A stretch of 43,691 bases of DNA from Desulfuromonas sp. (GCA_002868865.1 PKUC01000057.1:1-43691), one strand, 5' to 3'; positions 10,962 through 19,649 are shown, counted from the first letter of the stretch. The notes: generated from the sequence alone by a model not told the origin. Translations and numbers: made by a program.

Positions 10962-11693
10962 ATGATTCGTTTTGTCGTACTGCTGTGTGCTGTCTTGCTC
11001 CTGACGGCCTGTACCGCGCCGATGTACCCTGCTACGAATGGGTACACCGTCGGTCCGCCGACAGTGACCGTGCAGGCGAGCGCCGAGGTTGAAGTGCCGC
11101 CGGACCAGCTGCGGTTGCGTCTGGTTGTTATCACCCAGGACGCAGCAGCGGAGCAGGCACTGCTCGAAAACAACCGGCGGATGAAGACCATTATCGCGGC
11201 ACTGCACGAGCTGGGGCTGAGTGAATCGGAATATCGCACCGGCCAGTTCCGCACCTTCCCGGAATGGAGCCGCCCTCCCCGGCCGATGCCTGAGGGGTGG
11301 CAGCGGCAGATCGTCGGTTACCAGGTGCAGAACGAACTGCAGGTGCGGACCTCACGGATCAAGCTGGCGGGTGCCCTGTTGGGTGCGGTGCAGAGAGCCG
11401 GGGCGGATCAGGTCGATGGTCTGGTGTTTGACCTGCAACATCCCGCGAAACACAAGGACGTCGCTATTGCCCGGGCCACGGAGCGGGCATTGGGCAAGGC
11501 TGCGGTTCTGGCGAAAGCCGCCGACGTTCATTTGGGTCAACTCAAAAGTCTGGTTCTGGATCAGGCCCGCTTTACACCAGCGGCTCCGCGGATGGAGAGG
11601 ATGGTGATGAGCGATGCGGTGGCCAGTGTTCCGGTCTCTGCTGGTGATGTGACGGTGCGGGCTGACGTCACCGCTGTCTTTGCGGTTGAGTGA
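10962..11693 (+). CDS. SIMPL-domain (DUF541) lipoprotein
   Basis: A 243-residue exported protein. The N-terminus is a lipoprotein signal with the lipobox LLTAC, lipidated Cys at residue 17. The mature part is a SIMPL/DUF541 domain: VTVQASAEVEVPPDQLRL (about residues 35-52), TIIAALHELGLSESEYRTG (about 77-95), a GYQVQNELQVR strand (about 115-125) and a C-terminal DVTVRADVTAVFAVE. The family is widespread in Gram-negative envelopes with little known function. GGAGG precedes the ATG at good spacing. It stands just upstream of the riboswitch-controlled operon and is probably a separate transcript. Confidence 0.88.
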   Translation: MIRFVVLLCAVLLLTACTAPMYPATNGYTVGPPTVTVQASAEVEVPPDQLRLRLVVITQDAAAEQALLENNRRMKTIIAALHELGLSESEYRTGQFRTFPEWSRPPRPMPEGWQRQIVGYQVQNELQVRTSRIKLAGALLGAVQRAGADQVDGLVFDLQHPAKHKDVAIARATERALGKAAVLAKAADVHLGQLKSLVLDQARFTPAAPRMERMVMSDAVASVPVSAGDVTVRADVTAVFAVE

Positions 11694-11727
11694 CCGGCAA
11701 ATGTCACGGTGACGGACGGGTTGTCCA

Positions 11728-11756
11728 TTGCAATAAACGAAAACCTCTGTTAAAAC
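11728..11756 (+). promoter_or_regulatory. Candidate promoter of the B12 operon
   Basis: TTGCAA (11728-11733) and TAAAAC (11751-11756) are 17 bp apart. Transcription would begin around 11763, just before the riboswitch aptamer at 11769, which supports the call although both boxes are only 4/6 matches. Confidence 0.4.
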
Positions 11757-11768
11757 CAGAAACATATC

Positions 11769-11938
11769 CTTCGGGTGCCTGCCGGATACCTCGCGGCGGG
11801 AGAATAGGGAAGAGGGTGTGACTCCCTCGCTGCCCCGCAACTGTAAGTGGCGATGACCGTCGGCAAAACCACCATCCAATATGTGATGGGAAGGGCCGAC
11901 CAGTAAGGTGACCCACGAGCCAGGAGACCTGCCCGAAG
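11769..11938 (+). ncRNA. Cobalamin riboswitch aptamer
   Basis: The region has the hallmarks of a B12 riboswitch: a closing helix P1 (CTTCGGG at 11769-11775 with CCCGAAG at 11932-11938), an internal segment GCTGCCCCGCAACTGTAA, and the conserved 3' B12-box-like segment GAGCCAGGAGACCTGCC just before the P1 3' strand. It precedes a run of cobalamin genes on the same strand. It should bind adenosylcobalamin or a related corrinoid and lower expression when the cofactor is plentiful. Confidence 0.93.
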
Positions 11939-12008
11939 TACACTCCGTCCGTCTGGATGGAGCGACCGCACCCTTTCGCGGGAGAGGGCCGGAGTCAGAG
12001 TTGTGCGA

Positions 12009-12041
12009 CCCCGGTACGTTGAGTGTATCGGGGTTTTTTTT
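12009..12041 (+). terminator. Riboswitch expression-platform terminator
   Basis: CCCCGGTAC (12009-12017) pairs with GTATCGGGG (12025-12033) in a 9-bp stem with a 7-nt loop, followed by eight T residues (12034-12041). It lies 70 nt after the aptamer and about 60 nt before cobU, so the switch probably works by premature termination. A hairpin CTCCGTCC/GGATGGAG just after the aptamer may take part in the switching. Confidence 0.88.
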
Positions 12042-12103
12042 ATTGTCTGCGGCGAGAAACTGGATAGACGTTTCACAGTTCGACAGAGGACGATGGTCAA
12101 ACC

Positions 12104-12625
12104 ATGAGTCGACTGATCTATGTCACCGGCGGCGCGCGTTCCGGAAAGAGCGATTACGCGCAGCAGCTGGCCGAACAGCAGCCCGGTGAATTGCTTTACA
12201 TCGCGCCGGCCGAGGTACTCGACGCCGAGATGGCAGAACGGATTGAGCTGCATCGCCAGGCCCGTGACGCACGCTGGGCGCTGTTGGAAGAACCTCGTCA
12301 ACTGGCCGAGATGCTGCCGGCCGCGGCACAGGGGAAAGCGGCCCTGCTCCTCGACTGCGTAACCATCTGGTTGAGCAATCTGTATTTTCATTACGGGGAA
12401 GACCACGGACCGGTGCTGACCGATGTCGAAGACCTGCTGAGGGTGGTGACGGAGTTGCCTGCGCCTCTCTATCTGGTGTCGAACGAGTTGGGGTCGGGAG
12501 TTGTCCCGGAAAACCGCATGGCGCGGCATTTCCGCGATCTGGCAGGGAAGGTGAATCAGCAGTTGGCCGCCGCTGCCGATGAGGCCTGGCTGGTGGTCTC
12601 CGGTCTGCCCGTACGATTGAAATAG
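12104..12625 (+). CDS. cobU: Adenosylcobinamide kinase / guanylyltransferase
   Basis: Phosphorylates adenosylcobinamide and transfers GMP to it to give AdoCbi-GDP, the activated form for nucleotide-loop assembly. The 173 residues match the family. Walker A GGARSGKS is at residues 9-16, and the helix [14 protein letters not shown] (about 45-58) carries the His that takes the guanylyl group. The C-terminal [21 protein letters not shown] is also typical. It is the first gene after the riboswitch terminator; GAGG lies about 10 nt upstream of the ATG. cobT follows after 34 bp. Confidence 0.95.
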   Translation: MSRLIYVTGGARSGKSDYAQQLAEQQPGELLYIAPAEVLDAEMAERIELHRQARDARWALLEEPRQLAEMLPAAAQGKAALLLDCVTIWLSNLYFHYGEDHGPVLTDVEDLLRVVTELPAPLYLVSNELGSGVVPENRMARHFRDLAGKVNQQLAAAADEAWLVVSGLPVRLK

Positions 12626-12659
12626 AAGAGGCGCTACAGACAAATCTGGGAGAACTTTT

Positions 12660-13718
12660 ATGGATTTTCAATTGCAGAACGTACTCGATCGTATTCAACC
12701 GGTCTCCGCTGACGCTCTTGTCGCTGCTCAGTCGCGCATCGATCGACAGGCAAAACCGCAGGGTTCTTTGGGGCGGCTCGAAGAGTTTGCGCGCCGTTAT
12801 GTCGCAATCACCGGACGTGACATTATCCGCAACAAACGGATCTATACCTTCGCCGGGGATCATGGTGTGGTGGCCGAAGGGGTCAGTGCCTTTCCGCAAG
12901 ACGTGACTCCGCAGATGGTTCTTAACTTTATCGGCGGGGGCGCAGGGATTAATGCTCTGGCACGTCATGCCGGCGCCGATGTGCAGGTGGTTGACATGGG
13001 GGTGGCCAGCGACTTTGAGGTGCTGCCTGGCCTGCTGCAGAAGAAGATCGCTCGCGGCACTGCCAACTTCAGTAAGGGACCGGCGATGACGCGCCAGCAG
13101 GCGTTGAGATCCCTCGAAATCGGTGTGGAGCTGGCGTGCCGGTTGAAAAGCGAACAGGTGGATCTGGTCGGCACCGGTGATATGGGGATCGGTAACACCA
13201 CCCCTTCCGCTGCCATCGCCGCTGTTTTTACCGGATTAAGCCCGCAGCAGGTCACCCACCGTGGCACCGGTATCGACGATGCCGCGCTGGAAAATAAAAT
13301 CCGCGTGATCGCCGATGGATTGGCATTGAATCAGCCCGATACCACCGATCCGGTCGATGTGCTCGCCAAGGTTGGTGGCTTTGAGATCGGTGGTATCGCC
13401 GGTCTGGTCCTCGGCTGCGCCGCCGAACAGGTGCCGGTCGTGGTCGATGGCTTTATTTCGACTGCCGGTGCACTGATTGCTTCGGAGCTGCATCCCCATG
13501 TACGGGACTATATTTTCGCTTCTCACCAGTCGGTCGAGATCGGCCATCAGCACATGCTGCAACGGATCGGTCAGCGCCCGATCCTTGATTTGGACCTGCG
13601 CCTCGGGGAAGGAACCGGCGGGGCGCTGGCGATGACTTTGATCGAAGGTGCGCTGCAGGTTTATCGGGAGGTGTTGACCTTTGACGAGGCGGGCGTTTCC
13701 GAAGGCAGCGATCAATGA
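12660..13718 (+). CDS. cobT: Nicotinate-nucleotide:benzimidazole phosphoribosyltransferase
   Basis: Activates the lower-ligand base by transferring phosphoribose from nicotinate mononucleotide, giving an alpha-ribazole phosphate. The 352 residues are full length. Seen are the [23 protein letters not shown] region (about 81-103), [15 protein letters not shown] (about 177-191) and the C-terminal [13 protein letters not shown] (about 318-330), which holds the catalytic Glu known from Salmonella CobT. Next to a BzaF-like gene, its natural base is probably 5-hydroxybenzimidazole. The last codon overlaps the cobS ATG in an ATGA junction. Confidence 0.97.
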   Translation: MDFQLQNVLDRIQPVSADALVAAQSRIDRQAKPQGSLGRLEEFARRYVAITGRDIIRNKRIYTFAGDHGVVAEGVSAFPQDVTPQMVLNFIGGGAGINALARHAGADVQVVDMGVASDFEVLPGLLQKKIARGTANFSKGPAMTRQQALRSLEIGVELACRLKSEQVDLVGTGDMGIGNTTPSAAIAAVFTGLSPQQVTHRGTGIDDAALENKIRVIADGLALNQPDTTDPVDVLAKVGGFEIGGIAGLVLGCAAEQVPVVVDGFISTAGALIASELHPHVRDYIFASHQSVEIGHQHMLQRIGQRPILDLDLRLGEGTGGALAMTLIEGALQVYREVLTFDEAGVSEGSDQ

Positions 13719-14464
13719 AGCAGCGCTGGGATGACCTGTGCACAGCGGCTGCGTTTTTAACCATTCTGCCGGTTGGCCGCAACCTAGAGATGTCGCCGGA
13801 GCGGCTCGGACGCAGCATGGGTCTGTTCCCGGCTGTCGGGCTGTTGATCGGCCTGGCGCTGGTGGTGATCAACTGGCTGCTCGACGATCTGATCCCGCGC
13901 GCAGTACTCGACTGCCTGCTGGTGCTGATCATGATCGCTGTTACCGGGGCCCTGCACCTCGACGGTGTCGCCGACCTGATCGATGGTTTGGCAGGGGGGA
14001 AGGATCGCGAGGGCGCGCTGCGGATCATGAAGGACAGCCGCGTCGGGGCCATGGGCGTGGTCGGACTGGTGATGGTGCTGCTGCTCAAGTATCTGAGCCT
14101 GTATCACGTCCCGCTGGAACTGAAAAACGCCGCCCTGATCTTTATGCCGACCGCCGGTCGCTGGGTGCAGGTCTGCCTGGCCTGCTACTGCCCCTACGTG
14201 CGCTCCGAAGGTGGGACCGGCGGAGCGTTTGTCGATAACGTCGATCAGCCGGAGTTCCTGCGCGCCAGCGCGACCCTGATTCTGGCCGGTCTGGTACTGT
14301 TCTGGCTGAAGGGGATTTTCCTGATCTTTCTCCTCGGGTTGGCGACCATGGTGTTGATCCGCTATTTCGAGGTGCGTCTCGGCGGCGTGACGGGAGATGT
14401 CCTTGGCGCGGTCACCGAGGTGGTCGAGGTCCTGTCCCTGCTGCTGGTGCTGGCCGTTCTCTAA
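13715..14464 (+). CDS. cobS: Adenosylcobinamide-GDP ribazoletransferase (cobalamin synthase)
   Basis: Joins AdoCbi-GDP with alpha-ribazole phosphate in the membrane, the last assembly step. A 249-residue polytopic membrane protein. The family motif [11 protein letters not shown] is at about residues 82-92, followed by [20 protein letters not shown] (about 97-116); these Asp residues are thought to bind the metal-diphosphate. Hydrophobic helices follow to the C-terminus. It overlaps cobT by 4 bp and is followed after 10 bp by cobC. Confidence 0.96.
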   Translation: MKQRWDDLCTAAAFLTILPVGRNLEMSPERLGRSMGLFPAVGLLIGLALVVINWLLDDLIPRAVLDCLLVLIMIAVTGALHLDGVADLIDGLAGGKDREGALRIMKDSRVGAMGVVGLVMVLLLKYLSLYHVPLELKNAALIFMPTAGRWVQVCLACYCPYVRSEGGTGGAFVDNVDQPEFLRASATLILAGLVLFWLKGIFLIFLLGLATMVLIRYFEVRLGGVTGDVLGAVTEVVEVLSLLLVLAVL

Positions 14465-14474
14465 GAGGAGTGTG

Positions 14475-15074
14475 ATGGATAAGGTGCGCTGTCATCTGTT
14501 GCGACACGGGCAGGTCGAAGGGTTTGAGCAGAAACGCTACAACGGGCAGGCCGATGTGGCACTGACCGCTCTGGGCCGTGAACAGTATCGCCGTTTGCAG
14601 CAGCGGCTGTCGGTGGTGCCGGTTGCCGCGGTCTACAGCAGCGATCTGTCACGCTGCGTCTGGGGGGGCGAGCAGATTGCCGCCAAACACGATTTGACTC
14701 CACAGCAGGATATCCGCCTGCGGGAGCTGCATATCGGTCATTGGGAAGGGAAGACCTGGCAGCAGCTTCAGCAGGATCACCCCGATGAGTGGCAGGGGCG
14801 GTTGAACGATCTGGTCCATTATCAGGTGCCGGGCGGGGAGAGCCTGCAGCAGATGGCCGTGCGGGTGAGGAGTGCACTGTCCGAGATTCTGGCGCGTCAT
14901 AGCGGCGAGGAGATTGTTCTGGTGGGTCACGGCGGTATCAACCGGGTGATTCTGCTTGATGCCATCGGCGCACCGTTGACGCAGATGTTTCATATCGAGC
15001 AGGACTACGGCTGCCATAACGTCATCGATTATTTTTCTGACGGTATCGCTGTCGTCAAACAGCTGAACGGATAG
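14475..15074 (+). CDS. cobC: Alpha-ribazole phosphatase-type histidine phosphatase
   Basis: A 199-residue histidine-phosphatase (phosphoglycerate-mutase fold). LLRHGQVEG at about residues 8-16 carries the catalytic RHG triad and VGHGGINRVI at about 153-162 the second catalytic His; GGEQIAAKH and LRELHIGHWEGKTW are also family-like. It removes the 5'-phosphate from alpha-ribazole phosphate or from adenosylcobalamin phosphate. The open frame extends upstream into cobS, but the ATG at 14475 has AGAGGAG at good spacing and the right N-terminus. Position next to cobS and cobT supports the cobalamin role over a general phosphatase. Confidence 0.9.
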   Translation: MDKVRCHLLRHGQVEGFEQKRYNGQADVALTALGREQYRRLQQRLSVVPVAAVYSSDLSRCVWGGEQIAAKHDLTPQQDIRLRELHIGHWEGKTWQQLQQDHPDEWQGRLNDLVHYQVPGGESLQQMAVRVRSALSEILARHSGEEIVLVGHGGINRVILLDAIGAPLTQMFHIEQDYGCHNVIDYFSDGIAVVKQLNG

Positions 15075-15080
15075 ATTACG

Positions 15081-16430
15081 GTGATTCCCGGACTCCTGAT
15101 CGCCGCACCTGCGAGCGGAAGCGGCAAAACCAGCCTGACTCTCGGTTTGATGGCTGCATTGCGGCGGCGGGGCGTCACTGTCGCGCCCTTCAAGGTTGGT
15201 CCCGACTATATCGACCCCGGGCATCACGCCGCGATCTGCGGGCGCCCATCGAACACACTCGACAGCTGGTTCTGTAACAAAGAACAGGTCTGCGCGACGT
15301 TTGCATCTGGCTGTATAGGTGCCGATATCGCCGTTATCGAAGGAGTGATGGGGCTGTTCGACGGTGTCAGCGGTGACGATGAGGAAGGGAGTAGCGCGCA
15401 GCTCGCCAAGTGGCTCGGGCTGCCGGTGTTGCTGGTGGTCGATGCCCGCTCGCAGGCGCGCAGCTTTGCTGCGCTGGTCAAAGGGTTCTGCGCGTTTGAC
15501 CCGCAATTGAATGTTGCTGGAGTGATCGCCAACCGGGTCGGCAGCGAGCGCCATGCGCAACTGCTGCGCGAAGCGATCGCATCGACCCCGGGACTGCCAC
15601 CTTTGCTCGGCTGCCTGCCGCGACAGGAGGATATCGCCCTGCCGGCGCGGCATCTGGGACTGGTGACGGCGGAAGATCTGTCCGGAGACCATGGTGAAAA
15701 ACTGGCTGATTGGGTTGAAAAATATCTCGATCTAAACCAGTTGAAAAAAATTGCGACAAGTTCTGTTGAATCCACACCGGTCGTTTCGCCGAAGATCCAA
15801 ATAAAGCTGCGCATCGGCATCGCCCGTGACCGCGCTTTCTGCTTTTACTATCCGGAGAACCTGCGTCAGCTAGAGCGGGCCGGGGCCGAACTGGTTGAGT
15901 TTTCGCCGTTAGTAGATTCTGCCTTGCCGGAGAATCTTGACGGTCTCTATCTCGGCGGAGGCTACCCGGAGCTGGACGCCGAGCTGCTGACGAACAACGT
16001 ATCACTCCGCGAACAGATTTCCGCGCAGGCACGGGGCGGGCTGCCGATCTACGCTGAGTGCGGCGGTTTCATGTATCTCTGTAACGCGATCGACGGACAA
16101 CCGATGTGCGGTGTATTCCCGGCCCAGGCGAAGATGCTGCCGCGCCGCCGTGCACTCGGATATCGTCAGGTCGAACTGGTTGCTGATACCCTGTTCGGTC
16201 CGACCGGAACCCAGATCCGCGGTCACGAGTTTCACTATTCCGACGTCGAGATGCCGAAAACGGTTGCACGCTGCTACCGACTCAGTCGGCGCGGTGGCGA
16301 GCCACTCGGTGTCGAAGGGTATCGTATCAACAACGTACTCGGTTCCTATGTCCACCTGCATTTCGGGAGTAACCCGCGGGTCGCTGAGGAGCTGGTCAGG
16401 TTTTACCTCAACAACAAGAGAAGGACATAA
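15081..16430 (+). CDS. cbiA: Cobyrinate a,c-diamide synthase
   Basis: ATP- and glutamine-dependent amidation of the a and c carboxylates of cob(II)yrinate. 449 residues with a GTG start. The N-terminal dethiobiotin-synthetase-like domain has the P-loop APASGSGKTS (about residues 10-19) and PFKVGPDYIDPGHH (about 36-49). The C-terminal class I glutaminase-like domain has the catalytic Cys in YAECGGFMYL (about 325-334) and His in HEFHYSDVE (about 382-390). It sits 6 bp after cobC and is followed directly by the ThiC/BzaF-like gene. Confidence 0.96.
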   Translation: MIPGLLIAAPASGSGKTSLTLGLMAALRRRGVTVAPFKVGPDYIDPGHHAAICGRPSNTLDSWFCNKEQVCATFASGCIGADIAVIEGVMGLFDGVSGDDEEGSSAQLAKWLGLPVLLVVDARSQARSFAALVKGFCAFDPQLNVAGVIANRVGSERHAQLLREAIASTPGLPPLLGCLPRQEDIALPARHLGLVTAEDLSGDHGEKLADWVEKYLDLNQLKKIATSSVESTPVVSPKIQIKLRIGIARDRAFCFYYPENLRQLERAGAELVEFSPLVDSALPENLDGLYLGGGYPELDAELLTNNVSLREQISAQARGGLPIYAECGGFMYLCNAIDGQPMCGVFPAQAKMLPRRRALGYRQVELVADTLFGPTGTQIRGHEFHYSDVEMPKTVARCYRLSRRGGEPLGVEGYRINNVLGSYVHLHFGSNPRVAEELVRFYLNNKRRT

Positions 16431-16437
16431 AAACGTG

Positions 16438-17745
16438 ATGAAAACCCAGATCGAATTCGCCCGCGCGGGCGTTGTGACACCACAGATGACCGAGGTCGCT
16501 GAGCGTGAGGGCGTCAACGCCGATGAGGTGCGTGAGCAGATCGCGCTCGGCACCATCGTGATCCCCAACAACCACAACCGCAAACCGAAGGCGGTCGGTA
16601 TCGGCAAGGGGCTGGCGACCAAGGTCAATGCGTCGATCGGCACCAGCTCCGATATCGTCGACTACGCGGCTGAAGTGGGCAAAGCCAAGGCGGCCGAAAA
16701 CGCGGGCGCCGATACCTTGATGGAACTCTCTGTCGGCGGCGATCTTAACCGGGTGCGGCAGGAGGTGATCGCCGCTGTCGATCTGCCGGTCGGCAATGTG
16801 CCCCTCTACCAGGCGTTTTGTGAGGCGGCGCGCAAATATGGCGACCCGAACAAACTGGACGAGGAGATGCTGTTCGACCTGATCGAGCAGCAGTGCGCGG
16901 ACGGCATGGCCTTTATGGCGGTTCACTGCGGTATCAATCTCTACACCATCGAACGCCTCCGCAAGCAGGGCTATCGCTACGGCGGACTGGTCAGCAAAGG
17001 TGGCGTGTCGATGGTCGCCTGGATGATGAAAAACGGCCGTGAGAATCCGCTCTACGAGAAATTCGACCGAGTCATCGACATTTTGAAAAAGTACGATACC
17101 GTACTCTCTCTCGGTAATGGTCTGCGCGCCGGAGCGATCCACGATTCCCACGACCGGGCGATGGTACAGGAACTTCTGATCAACTGCGAACTGGCCGAGT
17201 TGGGGCGCGAGATGGGCTGCCAGATGCTGGTCGAGGGTCCGGGACATATGCCCCTTGATGAGATCGAAACCAACATCAAGCTGCAGAAGCGGATGAGCGG
17301 TGACGCGCCTTACTACATGCTCGGTCCGATCTCGTCCGATGTCGCCCCCGGTTACGATCATATCACCGCCGCGATCGGCTCCGCGCAATCAAGCCGTTAC
17401 GGTGCCGATCTGATCTGCTATATTACTCCGGCGGAGCATCTGGCGCTGCCGAACGAGCAGGATGTCATCGACGGCGTCAAGGCGGCCAAGGTGGCGGCAT
17501 ACGTCGGCGACATGAACAAGTATCCGGAAAAGGGGCGCGAGCGGGACAAGCAGATGAGCAAAGCGCGCCGCGATCTCGACTGGCGAAAACAGTTCGATCT
17601 AGCACTGTTTCCGCAGGACGCCGAGAAGATCCGCGCCAGCCGTGTGCCGGAAGATGAGCAGACCTGCACCATGTGCGGCGATTTCTGTGCCTCGCGCGGT
17701 GCGGGAGAACTGTTTAAAAAAGATCTGTGTGGGGATAAGATTTAG
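16438..17745 (+). CDS. bzaF: ThiC-family radical SAM enzyme, probably 5-hydroxybenzimidazole synthase
   Basis: A 435-residue member of the ThiC/BzaF family, the shorter form lacking the long N-terminal extension of E. coli ThiC. Seen are NVPLYQAF, MAVHCGINLYTIERL, SLGNGLRAGAIHDSHDRAM, LVEGPGHMPLDEI, YYMLGPISSDVAPGYDHITAAIG and a C-terminal cluster motif with Cys at 410, 413 and 417 (C-x2-C-x3-C). BzaF converts aminoimidazole ribotide to 5-hydroxybenzimidazole, an anaerobic B12 lower ligand; ThiC makes HMP-P for thiamin from the same substrate. Sequence alone does not separate them here. The place inside a B12 operon behind a B12 riboswitch, with cobT and no thiamin gene, favours BzaF. A GTG at 16435 directly precedes the ATG and has slightly better spacing from AAGGA. 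Confidence 0.8.
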   Translation: MKTQIEFARAGVVTPQMTEVAEREGVNADEVREQIALGTIVIPNNHNRKPKAVGIGKGLATKVNASIGTSSDIVDYAAEVGKAKAAENAGADTLMELSVGGDLNRVRQEVIAAVDLPVGNVPLYQAFCEAARKYGDPNKLDEEMLFDLIEQQCADGMAFMAVHCGINLYTIERLRKQGYRYGGLVSKGGVSMVAWMMKNGRENPLYEKFDRVIDILKKYDTVLSLGNGLRAGAIHDSHDRAMVQELLINCELAELGREMGCQMLVEGPGHMPLDEIETNIKLQKRMSGDAPYYMLGPISSDVAPGYDHITAAIGSAQSSRYGADLICYITPAEHLALPNEQDVIDGVKAAKVAAYVGDMNKYPEKGRERDKQMSKARRDLDWRKQFDLALFPQDAEKIRASRVPEDEQTCTMCGDFCASRGAGELFKKDLCGDKI

Positions 17746-17793
17746 CGGGGGAGCTGTTTGAGGCGGGTCTGGTCCCGTTTTCTCACAAGGACG

Positions 17794-17917
17794 TTTGCCC
17801 TGCCGCGCGGTCCTGCGCTACGCAGATTTTTCAGGGCCGCTCCCATGCGCTGCGCTTAACCTCGCGGCAAGGCTCCTGAAAAATCAGTTCCACTCCGGTA
17901 GGGGCAAAGGGGGGGGG
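17794..17917 (+). repeat. Imperfect palindromic intergenic element between bzaF and cbiC
   Basis: In this 197-bp gap, GATTTTTCAGG (17825-17835) is the exact reverse complement of CCTGAAAAATC (17875-17885), extended by GCC/GGC with one bulged base. An outer pair TTTGCCC (17794-17800) and GGGCAAA (17902-17908) brackets the whole. A third pair, TGCCGCG (17801-17807) and CGCGGCA (17863-17869), crosses the inner helix, so alternative folds compete. It ends in a run of nine G. It looks like a REP/MITE-type dispersed repeat or an RNA element that divides the operon. Confidence 0.6.
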
Positions 17918-17942
17918 CGACGAAGAGAGAGGGAGTTTGTAT

Positions 17943-18572
17943 ATGGCAGAACAGCCCAGCATCTTGAAACCGGAAACGATTGAAGCGGAAAGCTTCCGTA
18001 TCATCGACAGCGAGATCGGCCCGCATCCGTTTAACGCGCAGCAGTGGCCGATCGTGCGCCGGGTGATTCATACCACCGCCGATTTTGAACTGGCCGAGCA
18101 GATCCGTTTTTCGGCGGATGTGGTGACGCAGGCGATGACTGCGCTGCGCGCTGATGCAAAGATTCTCTGCGATACCAACATGGTGCTGGCCGGCGTCAAC
18201 AAGTCACGGTTGGCCAAGTTGAACGGCAGCATCGCCTGTCATGTCGCCGATCCGCAGGTGGCTGCTGATGCGAAAGTTGCCGGCCTGACCCGCTCGACCT
18301 TCGCCTTGCGCAAGGGGGTTGCGGAGGGCTGCACTATCTTTCTGATCGGAAACGCCCCGACGGCGCTGTTTGAGCTGCTGCGGCTGGCTGAAGAGGGGAA
18401 AGTCGATCCGGCGCTGATCGTCGGGGTGCCGGTCGGTTTTGTCGGCGCTGCTGAGTCGAAAGAGGCGTTGATGTCTGCCGAACTGCCGTACATCGCCATC
18501 GAAGGCCGCAAGGGCGGTTCGGCGATCGCCGCGGCGATTTTAAACGCGCTGATGATTCAGGCCGATGGCTGA
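17943..18572 (+). CDS. cbiC: Cobalt-precorrin-8 methylmutase
   Basis: Moves the C11 methyl group to C12, giving cobyrinate. 209 residues. RRVIHTTADFELAEQIRF (about residues 39-56) includes the catalytic His of the family; LCDTNMVLAGVNK (about 77-89), RSTFALRKGVAEGCTIFLIGNAPTAL and VGVPVGFVGAAESKE are characteristic. The ATG at 17943 has GAGGGAG at 8-9 nt; a TTG two codons upstream is less likely. The stop overlaps the cbiD start by one base (TGATG). Confidence 0.96.
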   Translation: MAEQPSILKPETIEAESFRIIDSEIGPHPFNAQQWPIVRRVIHTTADFELAEQIRFSADVVTQAMTALRADAKILCDTNMVLAGVNKSRLAKLNGSIACHVADPQVAADAKVAGLTRSTFALRKGVAEGCTIFLIGNAPTALFELLRLAEEGKVDPALIVGVPVGFVGAAESKEALMSAELPYIAIEGRKGGSAIAAAILNALMIQADG

Positions 18573-19630
18573 TGGCGAAGAAGTCGCTGCGCAGCGGATA
18601 CACCACCGGGGCCTGTGCCGCGGCGGCGGCCAAAGGGGCGGCGCTGCTGCTGCGTGACGGTGTTGCCGAAATGGTGGAGATCGATCTGCCCGCAGGGTTC
18701 AGGGCGCAGTTTTCGTTGCAGGGGCAGATGCGGTCCGACGTGGGTGCCCGCTGCTTTGTCATCAAGGATGCCGGGGATGATCCGGACGTGACCCACGGTG
18801 TTGAACTGCATGCTGATATTCGATATGGCGAGCGACCGGGCCTTGAGATTGTCGCCGGGGACGGGATCGGCACAGTGACCAAGCCGGGGCTGGCGGTGCC
18901 GGTCGGCCAGTCGGCAATCAATCCGGTGCCGTGGATGATGATCGAACAGGCGGTCGGTCAGATCTTTTCTGGAGAGACCGGTTTACGACTGACCTTGTCG
19001 ATCCCCGACGGCGAGCAGCGCGCGGCCAAAACACTCAACGCCAAGCTCGGCATCCTCGGTGGCCTCTCTCTGCTCGGCACGACCGGCGTGGTCACACCGC
19101 TGTCTCACGCTGCGTGGACCGACACCATCGATGTCGAGATCGATGTCGCGCAGGCAGCCGGGGTTTCACAAGTGATTCTGGTGACCGGGCGGACCAGCGA
19201 GGGGGCTGCGCGGGATCATTTTGCCTGTCCGGAAGAGGCCTTTGTGATGATGGGCGATTTTATCTCCCACGCCCTGGAGTCGTGTCATCGCAAAGGGGTA
19301 CAGCGTCTGGCGATCGCCGGACAGTTTGCCAAGGTTCTCAAGATCGCCTGCGGCCATCCGCAGACCCATGTGCGCAACGCGCAACTCGACCTGAAGCGTC
19401 TGCATGACTGGGGGCAAGAGATCGGCCTTGACCCTGCCGAATGCCAGCGGCTAGAGTTGGCGAACACTGCGCGGCAGGTTTTCGAACAGTATGGTTCCGC
19501 TTCGCCGTTGGTCGAACGGGTCTGTAGTGAGGCGCTGGCGGTCTGTCGCCGCCGGGTGCCGGGCGCGGACCTGTCGATTCTGCTGGTCGATTATCAGGGT
19601 CGGATTGCGCGCGTATTTGAAGTCGATTGA
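18572..19630 (+). CDS. cbiD: Cobalt-precorrin-5B C1-methyltransferase
   Basis: SAM-dependent C1 methylation in the anaerobic pathway. CbiD is specific to that route, so its presence marks early cobalt insertion. 352 residues. The N-terminal LRSGYTTGACAAAAAKGAA (about residues 6-24) is the family signature; GDGIGTVTKPGLAVPVGQSAINPVP (about 91-115), GTTGVVTPLS and the C-terminal LAIAGQFAKVLKIACGHPQTH also fit. Translationally coupled to cbiC by a one-base overlap and followed after 19 bp by cbiET. Confidence 0.97.
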   Translation: MAKKSLRSGYTTGACAAAAAKGAALLLRDGVAEMVEIDLPAGFRAQFSLQGQMRSDVGARCFVIKDAGDDPDVTHGVELHADIRYGERPGLEIVAGDGIGTVTKPGLAVPVGQSAINPVPWMMIEQAVGQIFSGETGLRLTLSIPDGEQRAAKTLNAKLGILGGLSLLGTTGVVTPLSHAAWTDTIDVEIDVAQAAGVSQVILVTGRTSEGAARDHFACPEEAFVMMGDFISHALESCHRKGVQRLAIAGQFAKVLKIACGHPQTHVRNAQLDLKRLHDWGQEIGLDPAECQRLELANTARQVFEQYGSASPLVERVCSEALAVCRRRVPGADLSILLVDYQGRIARVFEVD

Positions 19631-19649
19631 TTGCCGAGGGAGGCACGAC

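Noticed and set aside
16111-16437. Long N-terminal extension of the ThiC/BzaF-like protein
   Set aside because: It is the shadow of cbiA in another frame and does not resemble the ThiC N-terminal domain; the true start lies after the cbiA stop.
16380-16440. TPP riboswitch before the ThiC-like gene
   Set aside because: Only about 7 bp separate it from cbiA and no thi-box sequence is seen; this also speaks against a thiamin-regulated gene.
17795-17983. 62-codon ORF in the bzaF-cbiC gap
   Set aside because: It reads through the palindromic repeat and the cbiC ribosome-binding site into cbiC; no start signal of its own.
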